From Sulfuricurvum sp. (lineage in GTDB: Bacteria > Campylobacterota > Campylobacteria > Campylobacterales > Sulfurimonadaceae): a DNA stretch of 64,000 nt. The position numbers and the translations under genes are program-made. The stretch lies in assembly GCF_028681615.1 (NCBI RefSeq), contig NZ_JAQUHV010000007.1, positions 21,260 to 85,259 of the forward strand. Direction: 5' to 3'. The notes under the pieces are model-generated. The model saw only the letters and a list, made by a program, of their open reading frames with translations, was not told the origin of the DNA and searched no databases. Within the stretch, counting starts at the first letter, position 1; each line of letters begins with the position of its first letter. Below, piece after piece: positions 1-7,547 of the stretch.

Positions 1-219
1 TGTCCAAGTATCGGATGTATTACATGGGATATGCCGTTTACTAAAGAGTTTGATGCTCATTTCTTGAATGCAGAAATGTATAAACTCGGAGAGAAAAACG
101 GTGTTCCTAAATCTCCGGCATTCCGAGAGAAAAAATATCGTAAAGATATTCCGAATGAGATGCGCGGTGTCGGACATCTTGTTCAAGAAGAACCTGAGAA
201 TCTCGAAGAAGTAGGGTGA
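1..219 (+). CDS. C-terminal fragment of an unrecognised protein
   Basis: The frame is open from the first base of the window, so this is the 3' end of a gene that starts upstream. The visible 72 residues begin with a CPSIGC pair of cysteines and end in an acidic tail. A Met at position 31 could be taken for a start, but no ribosome site precedes it. The stop TGA (217-219) overlaps the GTG start of the next gene, so the two are probably translationally coupled. I do not recognise the family; the cysteine pair could be a metal or cluster ligand, but that is a guess. Confidence 0.6.
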   Translation, partial: CPSIGCITWDMPFTKEFDAHFLNAEMYKLGEKNGVPKSPAFREKKYRKDIPNEMRGVGHLVQEEPENLEEVG

Positions 220-563
220 GTGTGAAGCCGATCGAGAAGGTAGCTTCTGATCTGGATATCTTTGCACGGGACTGTGCCGTAACGGTCGCTTTAAAGATTA
301 CCGATGACTCATGTAAAATGGATGATGAGCAACGAGCCGTATTTATGGCGCTTTACGATGCTCTTGATCCGTATGAGAGTCAAATATTCGATGAAAGTAT
401 TCATACTCTGATCCGTGAAGCTCGGAGTACCCCTACGGCCGCTCTGTATGCACAGATCAAAAAAGAGCGTGAAATGGCTATGGCCATCATCACTCAAGAG
501 AAAATGAAATCTTTCAAATCGTTTGTCCGTGCTTCATTACTCATAGCAGAGCTTTCTGCCTGA
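216..563 (+). CDS. hypothetical protein, 115 aa
   Basis: The proposed start is GTG at 216, overlapping the stop of the upstream gene (GTGA); another GTG lies at 222. The product is soluble, largely helical and acidic in its first half, with no membrane segment or signal peptide. No family is recognised. It is the last gene of a rightward unit and faces the Sel1-repeat gene tail to tail, 7 bp away. Confidence 0.6.
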   Translation: MSVKPIEKVASDLDIFARDCAVTVALKITDDSCKMDDEQRAVFMALYDALDPYESQIFDESIHTLIREARSTPTAALYAQIKKEREMAMAIITQEKMKSFKSFVRASLLIAELSA

Positions 564-570
564 ATTTTTT

Positions 571-879
571 TCAGGGAGCGTCATAGCTTAGGGCCATATT
601 ACTGCATCCCAATGCTTCTCCGCCTCTACAAGCCTGTGCATACAATGTCCCGGCTTCATATTTGTTTTGTGCTACCCCTGTACCGTTTTCATACATTTTC
701 CCTAATTCATAACACCCTTTGAAATTATTTTCACTGCACGCTTTTGTAAATGCTTCGACTGACTTTGAATACATTTTTGCATCGAGAGCTTTTTTCCCGT
801 CTGCATAACTATCGGCATAACACGAGGAAATCACTCCTACTGCCATTAACAATGCAACTATTTTTTGTGCCTTTTTCAT
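571..879 (-). CDS. Sel1-repeat (Hcp-like) secreted protein, short
   Basis: A 102-residue protein with an N-terminal signal peptide (about residues 1-22, ending SSCYA, possibly a lipoprotein signal). It then carries about two Sel1-like TPR-type repeats with paired cysteines spaced as in the Helicobacter cysteine-rich proteins (motifs ACSENNFKGCYELG and ACRGGEALGC). Such disulfide-bridged repeat proteins are exported and probably mediate protein contacts. It is short for the family, which usually has 4-9 repeats. AAGGAAGAG precedes the ATG. No enzymatic role can be inferred. Confidence 0.8.
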   Translation of the reverse strand: MKKAQKIVALLMAVGVISSCYADSYADGKKALDAKMYSKSVEAFTKACSENNFKGCYELGKMYENGTGVAQNKYEAGTLYAQACRGGEALGCSNMALSYDAP

Positions 880-955
880 GATTCTCTTCCTTTTTATCTG
901 TTGTGTTCTCTGCCTCGAAAGAGGCGACTAAGTGCCATTGCGGTTAGTGTTATTA

Positions 956-1858
956 TTACTGTGCAGCACCCCTTTGGTCGGATTTATTCGGGAGGATACT
1001 GACCGAACAGGTCATCCCTGCAGAGAGTGTCAAACCCTTTGGAACTTCATCGATATGAATACGCACGGGAATACGTTGAGCAAGACGAATCCAGGTAAAG
1101 ATCGGATTGACATTTGCCAAGAGTCTTCCGTCCGTCGTATTGTCACGGTCGGATATCCCTCTTGCAATACTTTCAACATGCCCTTTAACCGTGAATTTTG
1201 TCCCTAACATATTCATTTTGGCTTTGTCTCCGATATGAATCATCGAGAGTTTATGCTCTTCAAAATATCCGTATACCCAGAAGGATCCGGCGGTAATGAT
1301 CGCCATATGTTTTTCTCCGGCATTGAGATAATCTCCTCTGCGTAAGAGAAGGTTTGATACCCATCCGTCTGTCGAAGCGCGTACGCTGGAACGTTCCAAA
1401 TCCAGCTTCGCCGTTTCGACCTGAGCGAGCGCTTCTTGGTATTTGGCATAGGCCATCTGGGCATCAAATGAGGTATCGTCACGGTTCTCTGCTGAGACGA
1501 CGTCGTCATCGGCGGCGTTACGGCGTGCGGCTTGGTGTTTTTTCATGTCGTATTCGGCTTTGCGTGTGTGCGCAACAGCTTCGGCTGCACGGAGTGCATG
1601 GAGGAACCGCTCTTTATCGATCTGAAAGAGGATATCCCCTTTGTGAACGAATTGGTTGTCCACAACGTTTACTTGTGAGACCAACCCGCTGACATCGGGG
1701 GCGATCATGACGACATCGGCGCGGACACGGCCGTCACGTGTCCACGGACTGTTCATGTAGTTATGCCAGAGCATAAGACCGAGAAATACGGCCAAAGAGA
1801 CGACGGAAAACGTAATGACGTAGCGGATAAGCTTCGTATATCGGTTATTTTTATTCAT
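956..1858 (-). CDS. HlyD/AaeA-type membrane fusion protein of an aromatic-acid-type efflux pump
   Basis: This 300-residue periplasmic adaptor has one N-terminal membrane helix (about residues 11-31). The family signature NSPWTRDGRVRADVV follows, then the lipoyl/barrel-sandwich domain with a coiled-coil hairpin of about 95-160, and a beta-barrel. This signature is typical of AaeA/EmrA-like adaptors that partner FUSC-type pumps. It is the last gene of the marR - outer membrane factor - aaeB-like - aaeX-like - aaeA-like operon and starts 9 bp after the DUF1656 gene with AAGGAAATATT before the ATG. The substrate is not readable from sequence; aromatic carboxylic acids are the E. coli precedent. 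Confidence 0.85.
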   Translation of the reverse strand: MNKNNRYTKLIRYVITFSVVSLAVFLGLMLWHNYMNSPWTRDGRVRADVVMIAPDVSGLVSQVNVVDNQFVHKGDILFQIDKERFLHALRAAEAVAHTRKAEYDMKKHQAARRNAADDDVVSAENRDDTSFDAQMAYAKYQEALAQVETAKLDLERSSVRASTDGWVSNLLLRRGDYLNAGEKHMAIITAGSFWVYGYFEEHKLSMIHIGDKAKMNMLGTKFTVKGHVESIARGISDRDNTTDGRLLANVNPIFTWIRLAQRIPVRIHIDEVPKGLTLSAGMTCSVSILPNKSDQRGAAQ

Positions 1859-1867
1859 AATATTTCC

Positions 1868-2068
1868 TTAACGGTAGATCAGTAAACATGGAATGGTGAA
1901 CAAACAGACGAAAATTCCCGTCCGAAACAGCCCCGGATGCCATACATGCTGATACACGCCGGCATCCGACATCAGTCGATCCAATAAAATCTGCAATATC
2001 GCCGTAATGACGAAGATGGGAAGCAACGTCGGCATTTGGATGCCGAACAAAGTGATATCTAACGGCAT
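1868..2068 (-). CDS. DUF1656 (AaeX-like) small membrane protein
   Basis: This 66-residue protein starts at ATG 2068, overlapping the last 10 bp of the FUSC transporter gene. A much longer open frame exists here, but its upstream part is a shadow of that transporter. The product begins MPLDITLFGIQMP and has two hydrophobic helices (about 10-28 and 48-64), as in the DUF1656/AaeX family found between FUSC pumps and their adaptors. Its exact role in such pumps is unknown. The overlap implies translational coupling within the efflux operon. Confidence 0.85.
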   Translation of the reverse strand: MPLDITLFGIQMPTLLPIFVITAILQILLDRLMSDAGVYQHVWHPGLFRTGIFVCLFTIPCLLIYR

Positions 2069-4221
2069 GAATCCTCCGTTGCGATCGGTAAAGAGAGATC
2101 GTTTTGCAAAACGGTATGGATGAGTGCCAGTTCGGTGATCAGATGTTTCATCCGTTTCATTTGTATATTCTCCGTAGGTATGTTCTCTTCTCGGAGCATC
2201 CGGATTGTTTCCGAAAGACTCTGCAACAGCGTTTTTCGGAGCTCCAAAGACGGCGCATCGAAAAAGTTTTTGATGCACAGCAGCGATGATTCGATCTTCG
2301 GATGGCGGTAATGGCTGTAAAGGCGTTGCTGGCTTCGACGTATGGCCAAAATAGCCCGTCCGATCTCCAGTGTCGAGAGGAGCCATTCGTACACGAGACG
2401 ACTCGAACGCATATTTAACCGCCCCTGGGTAGAGAACTGTTGAACCAGATCTCGGCCGGTGCTCTCCAGGGCACTCCGTTCCACAGCGATCGATCCGTCG
2501 CACAGGTTGACGATCTGGCGGCGCAGAATCTTGGCGACACGCTGTTGCGTCAAAGAACACGACCAGAAGTTGACCAGAAGATAAGCCAAGCCGCCGAACA
2601 TGATTCCGATGAGCGATGCCAATGACGCTTCCATAAATTTGGTCGGTTCGATCTTATAATACGGATCGAGGGCGCATTGGCTCATAAACATGAAGACAAA
2701 ACCGAATGCAAAAATCCCCAGTTTCGGTTTGGTCGTCATCCACCCTACGAAAGCTAAAACCGGAGCGATCAAGAGGCTGAGGGTCAGCATGTCCGATGTG
2801 TACTGCGGGATCAGATAAAAATCGTACAAAGCCGCCAGCATCAGGGCGAGTACCGCCCCTTTGAAAAAGTTGACGACTCCGTCCAATGGACTCGGCAACG
2901 TCCCCAGAAGCAATCCGATAACGACCGCCAGCGTGATGGTCAGCGTCGCGAACGGCCATGCCGTCCATATCCAGAACATCATGGTCACCAGCAATACTCC
3001 GCTTCCACGCAATGCAGCCAGAGCGACGAGGACATTATCGGTATGGGTCGAAAACCGCACGGCACGGCTCAGTTCCAAGGATGATTTTCCCGACAAACGG
3101 TGTTTGAGAAGCGAGAGATAGGTAACACAATGGCTGTGAAGCTCATCAAGCAAACGGATCATCAGATACCCTGCCGAAGTAAACTGATCTTCCCACTCTT
3201 CATCCATCGTTTCACGGATTGCGGCGTATTTGGTCTCAAAATCTTCCTGAATCGTGTTTTTGACTTCCAAAAGCTTTTGAATGACACCTTCGAGTTCCTC
3301 AGGCGTCATCGGTGAAGAGGGTAGGGTTTTCAGCGCCGCGGAGATCGGAGCATATAACGCTTCCAAGGTTGATAACGCCTCTTTTCCCCCGCGTATTTTT
3401 ATCGCCGTCAGAATGCTTTTGAGCGAGTGAAACGTTGTTGAGAGATTCATGTACTGATGATTCAGATGCTGATAATGCTGACGCTCTTTTTGATCGCTTC
3501 CGCTCTCAAAACTGCTGTTGATGCGGACGGCATTCAGCCCGACCACCCCGCTTGAGAATCGGGCGACTCCGCCGTTTGCTTCACTGATCGGGGCAAATAC
3601 CTCTTTGGGATCCGCCAAAGTCGTGAGGACATTGAGAAAACGTTCGCGTTCGCTGGCGATCAATGAATCGAGCAATCGGCGGGGAAAGATGATATCGCTG
3701 ATCAGCGTTGCACAGATAATACCAACAAGAACTTCCGAAAATCGTGACGTCGCGATATCGAAAATGTCCAATGGTGTTTCGATAACGGGGAGGGCGACGA
3801 TGCACAGGGTGTATCCTGCCAAAACGAATCCGTACGATTGAAAATTGCGGTATTTGAATCCCGCCGCAGTGGCGATACCGATCCACAGAGCGAAAAACGA
3901 GATAAACCATACCGGGTCCTGTGCAAACATCCCCATCAGGATCAGCGACATTCCCACACCCGCAACCGTTCCCAAAACACGGTAATAGCTTTTGGAGAAA
4001 ACCAAACCGCTTTGGGGCTGCATAACGATAAATACGGTGAAAATCGCCGTTCGCGGATCGGGAAGATTCAGCGTCATCGAAATCCATAATGCCAAAAGTC
4101 CCGCAAGCGTTGCTTTTGCCATATAGATGAGTGTCGGAGCGTCATTGGTCCGCCATTCATACAACCCCCGTTGCCATGGAAAACTTTTGATGTTTGTGAG
4201 GAGTGCGCTATTTGGTTGCAT
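2059..4221 (-). CDS. FUSC-family (AaeB-like) inner membrane efflux transporter
   Basis: This 720-residue transporter has two hydrophobic blocks (about 20-170 and 385-530), each followed by a long soluble region, the layout of AaeB/FUSC proteins. I chose ATG 4221 (MQPNSALL) because GGGGAGAACA lies directly upstream. An in-frame start 30 bp further out would give 730 residues without a ribosome site. The gene overlaps the end of the outer-membrane-factor gene by 14 bp and the AaeX-like start by 10 bp. By analogy with E. coli AaeAB it exports aromatic acids or similar toxic anions, which is inference. Confidence 0.88.
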   Translation of the reverse strand: MQPNSALLTNIKSFPWQRGLYEWRTNDAPTLIYMAKATLAGLLALWISMTLNLPDPRTAIFTVFIVMQPQSGLVFSKSYYRVLGTVAGVGMSLILMGMFAQDPVWFISFFALWIGIATAAGFKYRNFQSYGFVLAGYTLCIVALPVIETPLDIFDIATSRFSEVLVGIICATLISDIIFPRRLLDSLIASERERFLNVLTTLADPKEVFAPISEANGGVARFSSGVVGLNAVRINSSFESGSDQKERQHYQHLNHQYMNLSTTFHSLKSILTAIKIRGGKEALSTLEALYAPISAALKTLPSSPMTPEELEGVIQKLLEVKNTIQEDFETKYAAIRETMDEEWEDQFTSAGYLMIRLLDELHSHCVTYLSLLKHRLSGKSSLELSRAVRFSTHTDNVLVALAALRGSGVLLVTMMFWIWTAWPFATLTITLAVVIGLLLGTLPSPLDGVVNFFKGAVLALMLAALYDFYLIPQYTSDMLTLSLLIAPVLAFVGWMTTKPKLGIFAFGFVFMFMSQCALDPYYKIEPTKFMEASLASLIGIMFGGLAYLLVNFWSCSLTQQRVAKILRRQIVNLCDGSIAVERSALESTGRDLVQQFSTQGRLNMRSSRLVYEWLLSTLEIGRAILAIRRSQQRLYSHYRHPKIESSLLCIKNFFDAPSLELRKTLLQSLSETIRMLREENIPTENIQMKRMKHLITELALIHTVLQNDLSLPIATEDSCR

Positions 4222-5644
4222 TGTTCTCCCCTTTATCGGAATACCCGCCACCGAGCGCTTTGATCAGGAAGATTTGAAGCTGCGATTTGGTTTCATCCAG
4301 TGTCAATGCCTCCATCTCGCTCTCATATGCCGTTTTATCCGCAGTCAAAAGCGGAAGCTTATTACTCAGTCCCAATGAATACTGTTTGCGGCGGATAGAG
4401 ACATTGGCGTATTTGGCATTCAAATCATCATGATGGAGGTCGATTTGAGACTCGATCAGTTTGGTTTGTTTGATCAGTACGACGACTTCGTTTGCCGCTT
4501 TGATCACCACTTGGTTGTAATCGTACACAGAACTGTTGTAGTCGCCTACATTGCTTTGGAGGTTCGCATTTCTTTCACCCCAATCCAATAACGGCAACGA
4601 AAGAGCGACACCTGCCGATGGAGTATATGAGGAGTGATCCAACAGCCTCGCCCAGCTGAACGAGGTAAACCCGATAAGCCCTGAGAGGCTGATATTCGGA
4701 TAAAACTTGGCTTTGGCATTTTCTATCATATGACTTTTACTCAGCGCCATGTATTTAGCGATAGCAACGTCTGAACGGTGTGCGAGGAGATTGAGCACAA
4801 TCTCTTTCGGCAAAGGGACATTGAACGTATTACTGATATGAGGGCGCTTCATGGTATCGATATACGATGGCAGAAACCCTCCCAAAACGCAAATACTCTC
4901 CTTTTTCCCTTCGATCACACGATGAAGCTCCGCACTGCGTTGAGCTATTTGAGACAGTTCAGCCTTTTTCGTGTTGATTTCCGTAGCGTCGATCAGTCCA
5001 AGACGATACTGCTTTGTGATGATGGAAAGTTCTTCCATGGTCGTTTTTTCCAACGTACTCAAAAGAACCAGTTTCTGTTCATCAAAATTCCATGAGAGAT
5101 ACGTTTCGCAAATGGCACTTGATAAAGCGATTTTGGATGCTTCAATCGTTGCTTTTTGGGCGTAAGCACTGTTTGTAGCCGCAAGAATGCGGGAGCTGCG
5201 TTCGTTCCAAAAGTCAAAATCATAATCGAGCGTCAAAGAGGGCTGATACTGATTGTTCGTACTTCCTCCCAAAGGTGCCGGAAAGATATGATTTTCGCTG
5301 AAGCGTTCTCTGATAAGACTTGCATTTGCAGCGATATGCGGCATGTTACGTGACTCAACGGATTTGATAATGCTGTTGGCCTGAGAGTATCGAGCTTCAA
5401 CGCTTTTGAGCGACGGGGCGTTGGAGAGTGCCTTATCAATAATGGTATTGAGCTGCGGGTCATTGTAGTCTTTCCACCAATCGGATACGAGTCGTACATC
5501 GGCGGTCTCATAGTCGTTGATATTTTTTTCGATATCGCAAGTAATGGTATCTTCCGAAAGCGGTACGGCCTTATCGATTTTTGGTACGCATCCTGTCAGT
5601 AACAGAATCGGTAGAAGTGTAAGCAGTTGCCTTTTGTATCTCAT
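4208..5644 (-). CDS. NodT/OprM-type outer membrane efflux lipoprotein
   Basis: A 478-residue outer membrane factor with a lipoprotein signal (LLPILLLTGC, lipidated Cys about residue 19). Two TolC-type repeats follow, seen as long helical stretches with the pattern typical of RND/MFP partner channels. It provides the outer membrane exit for the adjacent FUSC pump and adaptor. The start ATG overlaps the MarR stop (ATGA, 5641-5644), so it is co-translated with the regulator. Such a lipoprotein channel inside an AaeAB-like operon makes a complete tripartite system. Confidence 0.9.
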   Translation of the reverse strand: MRYKRQLLTLLPILLLTGCVPKIDKAVPLSEDTITCDIEKNINDYETADVRLVSDWWKDYNDPQLNTIIDKALSNAPSLKSVEARYSQANSIIKSVESRNMPHIAANASLIRERFSENHIFPAPLGGSTNNQYQPSLTLDYDFDFWNERSSRILAATNSAYAQKATIEASKIALSSAICETYLSWNFDEQKLVLLSTLEKTTMEELSIITKQYRLGLIDATEINTKKAELSQIAQRSAELHRVIEGKKESICVLGGFLPSYIDTMKRPHISNTFNVPLPKEIVLNLLAHRSDVAIAKYMALSKSHMIENAKAKFYPNISLSGLIGFTSFSWARLLDHSSYTPSAGVALSLPLLDWGERNANLQSNVGDYNSSVYDYNQVVIKAANEVVVLIKQTKLIESQIDLHHDDLNAKYANVSIRRKQYSLGLSNKLPLLTADKTAYESEMEALTLDETKSQLQIFLIKALGGGYSDKGENNATK

Positions 5645-6078
5645 TGTTTTGTACTTTTTAGATTCTCATGTACGGATTGCAACAGTTTTGCAAGTTCTTT
5701 TTTTTGTGTATCATCGACTCCGCGTAACGCTTTTTCCATTACATTCTCACCCATTTGGACCAATGCATCTTTCAGCTTTTTCCCTTTGGGGGTAATTGTG
5801 ACGAGATACGCTCTTCGGTCACTCTCTTTTTGAACCCGTTCCACCAGCCCTTTGTGTTCCAACTTATTGAGCATCAGAGTAAGGTTTGACTGCTCGAAAT
5901 AGGTGTCCTCCGCCAAATCTTTTTGGGTTAAACCGTCTTTTTCGCATAATCGAATGAGAATAATACGGTGAGCATAGGAAAGCGAATAGGGTTTGAGCTC
6001 TTTTTCGAATTCATTTTTGAGGACGTTCCGTGCTTTTGCAATGAGAAAGCCTATTGACTTGTCGGATTCGAAACTCAT
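5641..6078 (-). CDS. MarR-family transcriptional regulator of the efflux operon
   Basis: A 145-residue winged-helix protein with the MarR core: DGLTQKDLAE followed by a recognition helix (SNLTLMLNKLEHKGLV) and the wing residues SDRRAYLVTITPKG. It is the first gene of the leftward efflux operon and overlaps the outer membrane factor by 4 bp. A near-perfect palindrome at 6125-6146 lies about 50-70 bp upstream of its start and is the likely operator. The expected mode is repression relieved by a phenolic or similar ligand. AAGGATTGTT precedes the ATG. Confidence 0.92.
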   Translation of the reverse strand: MSFESDKSIGFLIAKARNVLKNEFEKELKPYSLSYAHRIILIRLCEKDGLTQKDLAEDTYFEQSNLTLMLNKLEHKGLVERVQKESDRRAYLVTITPKGKKLKDALVQMGENVMEKALRGVDDTQKKELAKLLQSVHENLKSTKQ

Positions 6079-6124
6079 AACAATCCTTGTTAAAATTTTC
6101 GGGATTGTAGAATAGGGGAGCTTA

Positions 6125-6146
6125 AATACTTATTATAATAACTATT
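6125..6146. promoter_or_regulatory. candidate MarR operator palindrome
   Basis: A 22-bp inverted repeat with a perfect 12-bp core TTATTATAATAA (6130-6141). One mismatched pair (C/C) follows, then four more paired bases on each side. It sits in the AT-rich region upstream of the marR start (6078) and overlaps a possible TATAAT -10 box. Length and symmetry fit a MarR dimer site; binding is inferred from position only. Confidence 0.55.
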
Positions 6147-6279
6147 ATGTATGTAATTATATTATTTCTAAAAGGGACGATAATAGGTGTACAGTTTCTG
6201 TTGTGTTTTTTTTGTTTAAAAATATTGGATAAAATACGCCTATCTTTGTTAGATAAGTGTTGCGATAAAAGGAGTTTGG

Positions 6280-6582
6280 ATGCAGCGATTTAAGTATTTA
6301 CTCATTTTTGCGATTGTGTTGCTGCTGTTTAAAGCATTTTTTTTAGATGAGTATTTGGAAAAGAGAGCAATGGAGAATAATACGTCATCTGAAACATCAG
6401 AAGTGGTGGAAGAAGAACCCAATCAATCCATAGTGCTAGTAGAACCTAATCAATCAAATGTGCAAGATATGAATATAACGGGAATGAGCGCAGAAAAAAA
6501 ATCGATACCGCAAATACCTGAAGATAAAAAAATGCCTTTGGATCAGTTAGGGGATTCATTGACAAAACATATAAAATTATAA
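6280..6582 (+). CDS. small membrane-anchored hypothetical protein
   Basis: A 100-residue protein with an N-terminal membrane helix (about residues 5-22) followed by a short basic/acidic turn and a hydrophilic, acidic, low-complexity domain. An imperfect tandem repeat (EPNQSIVLV / EPNQSNVQD) lies near residues 46-61. AAAGGAG precedes the ATG at good spacing, supporting expression. The soluble part would face the periplasm if the helix is a signal anchor. No family is recognised. It stands alone between the marR region and the convergent EamA gene. Confidence 0.6.
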   Translation: MQRFKYLLIFAIVLLLFKAFFLDEYLEKRAMENNTSSETSEVVEEEPNQSIVLVEPNQSNVQDMNITGMSAEKKSIPQIPEDKKMPLDQLGDSLTKHIKL

Positions 6583-6586
6583 TATT

Positions 6587-7468
6587 CTATTTTTGTCTTG
6601 AAAGAATCACTCCGCTAAGTACGATTAATAACCCTCCCGCAATGACCATCGGCGTCGGGAGGACATCACCCAACATCATTCCGAACAATGTTGCAAACAG
6701 TATGACCGAATAGCTTACCGTACTGACGATTCCCGCTTTTGCATAGAAATAGGCGCGTGTCATATAAATTTGTCCATATGCCGCCGCAACCCCCATCAGT
6801 ATGATCCAGATCCACTCTACACCATGAGGAACAATAAAGTTCGAGAGGGCAAAGGCAAAGAGCTCGGAAGTCGTATATTCCGAAAGAATCATTAAAAATG
6901 CCGGAATCAGTACACCTGAGAGCATAAAAGAGAGGACGACGGTCCGCTCGTCATAATAGGCTTTAAGACTTCGGACACTCGTGTACGCCAATGCAGAGAG
7001 CAAACCCGTCAAAATTCCCATAACATGAAGATACCCCATACTCATACCGCTTAGCATCGCGACGCCTGCAAATCCGATGAATACGGAAAAAACGGCAGGT
7101 AGTTTTAATTTTTCACCGAGCAAAAAAAAGGCGAGCAACGAGGTAAAGATAGGTTCTGTTTTAGCATAAACGATGGCATTGGAGAGGGTAGAGGTACTGA
7201 TGGTGTAAAAAAATGTCAAAAGTGCTACGGTTCCTATGACTCCGCGAAAGATGAGGGTAAAGGGTTTGCCACCGACATTTTGGATTGGTTTTCGCAGTAC
7301 AAACATCCCTATCGCGATCAAACCGATGGCATTACGCCAAAACGTGACCTCTACCGACCCCATCGAGCTTGAAAGGAGTTTTGCAAACAGCATTGTAAGG
7401 GCAAACAAAAAAGAGGCAACAAGCATATAGGTTATGCCTCTGCGGGTATCGGTGCGGTCTGTTTTCAT
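6587..7468 (-). CDS. EamA/DMT-family permease
   Basis: This 293-residue protein has about ten membrane helices in two EamA repeats (about 10-140 and 150-290), the usual drug/metabolite transporter layout. The second repeat carries the typical MGVAAAYGQIYMTRAY segment. The substrate cannot be predicted. It is monocistronic and its end lies 4 bp from the end of the small membrane protein gene. The ribosome site before ATG 7468 is weak. A second EamA gene is at 16.3-17.2 kb. Confidence 0.85.
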   Translation of the reverse strand: MKTDRTDTRRGITYMLVASFLFALTMLFAKLLSSSMGSVEVTFWRNAIGLIAIGMFVLRKPIQNVGGKPFTLIFRGVIGTVALLTFFYTISTSTLSNAIVYAKTEPIFTSLLAFFLLGEKLKLPAVFSVFIGFAGVAMLSGMSMGYLHVMGILTGLLSALAYTSVRSLKAYYDERTVVLSFMLSGVLIPAFLMILSEYTTSELFAFALSNFIVPHGVEWIWIILMGVAAAYGQIYMTRAYFYAKAGIVSTVSYSVILFATLFGMMLGDVLPTPMVIAGGLLIVLSGVILSRQK

Positions 7469-7547
7469 GGATGGGATTGTACCATGATATCGGTTTTTGG
7501 GTACAATAGATTTCTTTTATAATTTTAGAAATTTTGGGATTGCTTTG

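Noticed and set aside
956..1207. Rightward ORFs overlapping the AaeA-like gene
   Set aside because: They are shadows of the leftward adaptor gene, which has a clear domain structure and ribosome site.
1868..2560. Long open frame (230 codons) continuing upstream of the DUF1656 gene
   Set aside because: Only the last 66 codons look like a real membrane protein; the upstream part is antisense to none but is a shifted reading of the FUSC transporter and has a noisy, Arg-rich composition.
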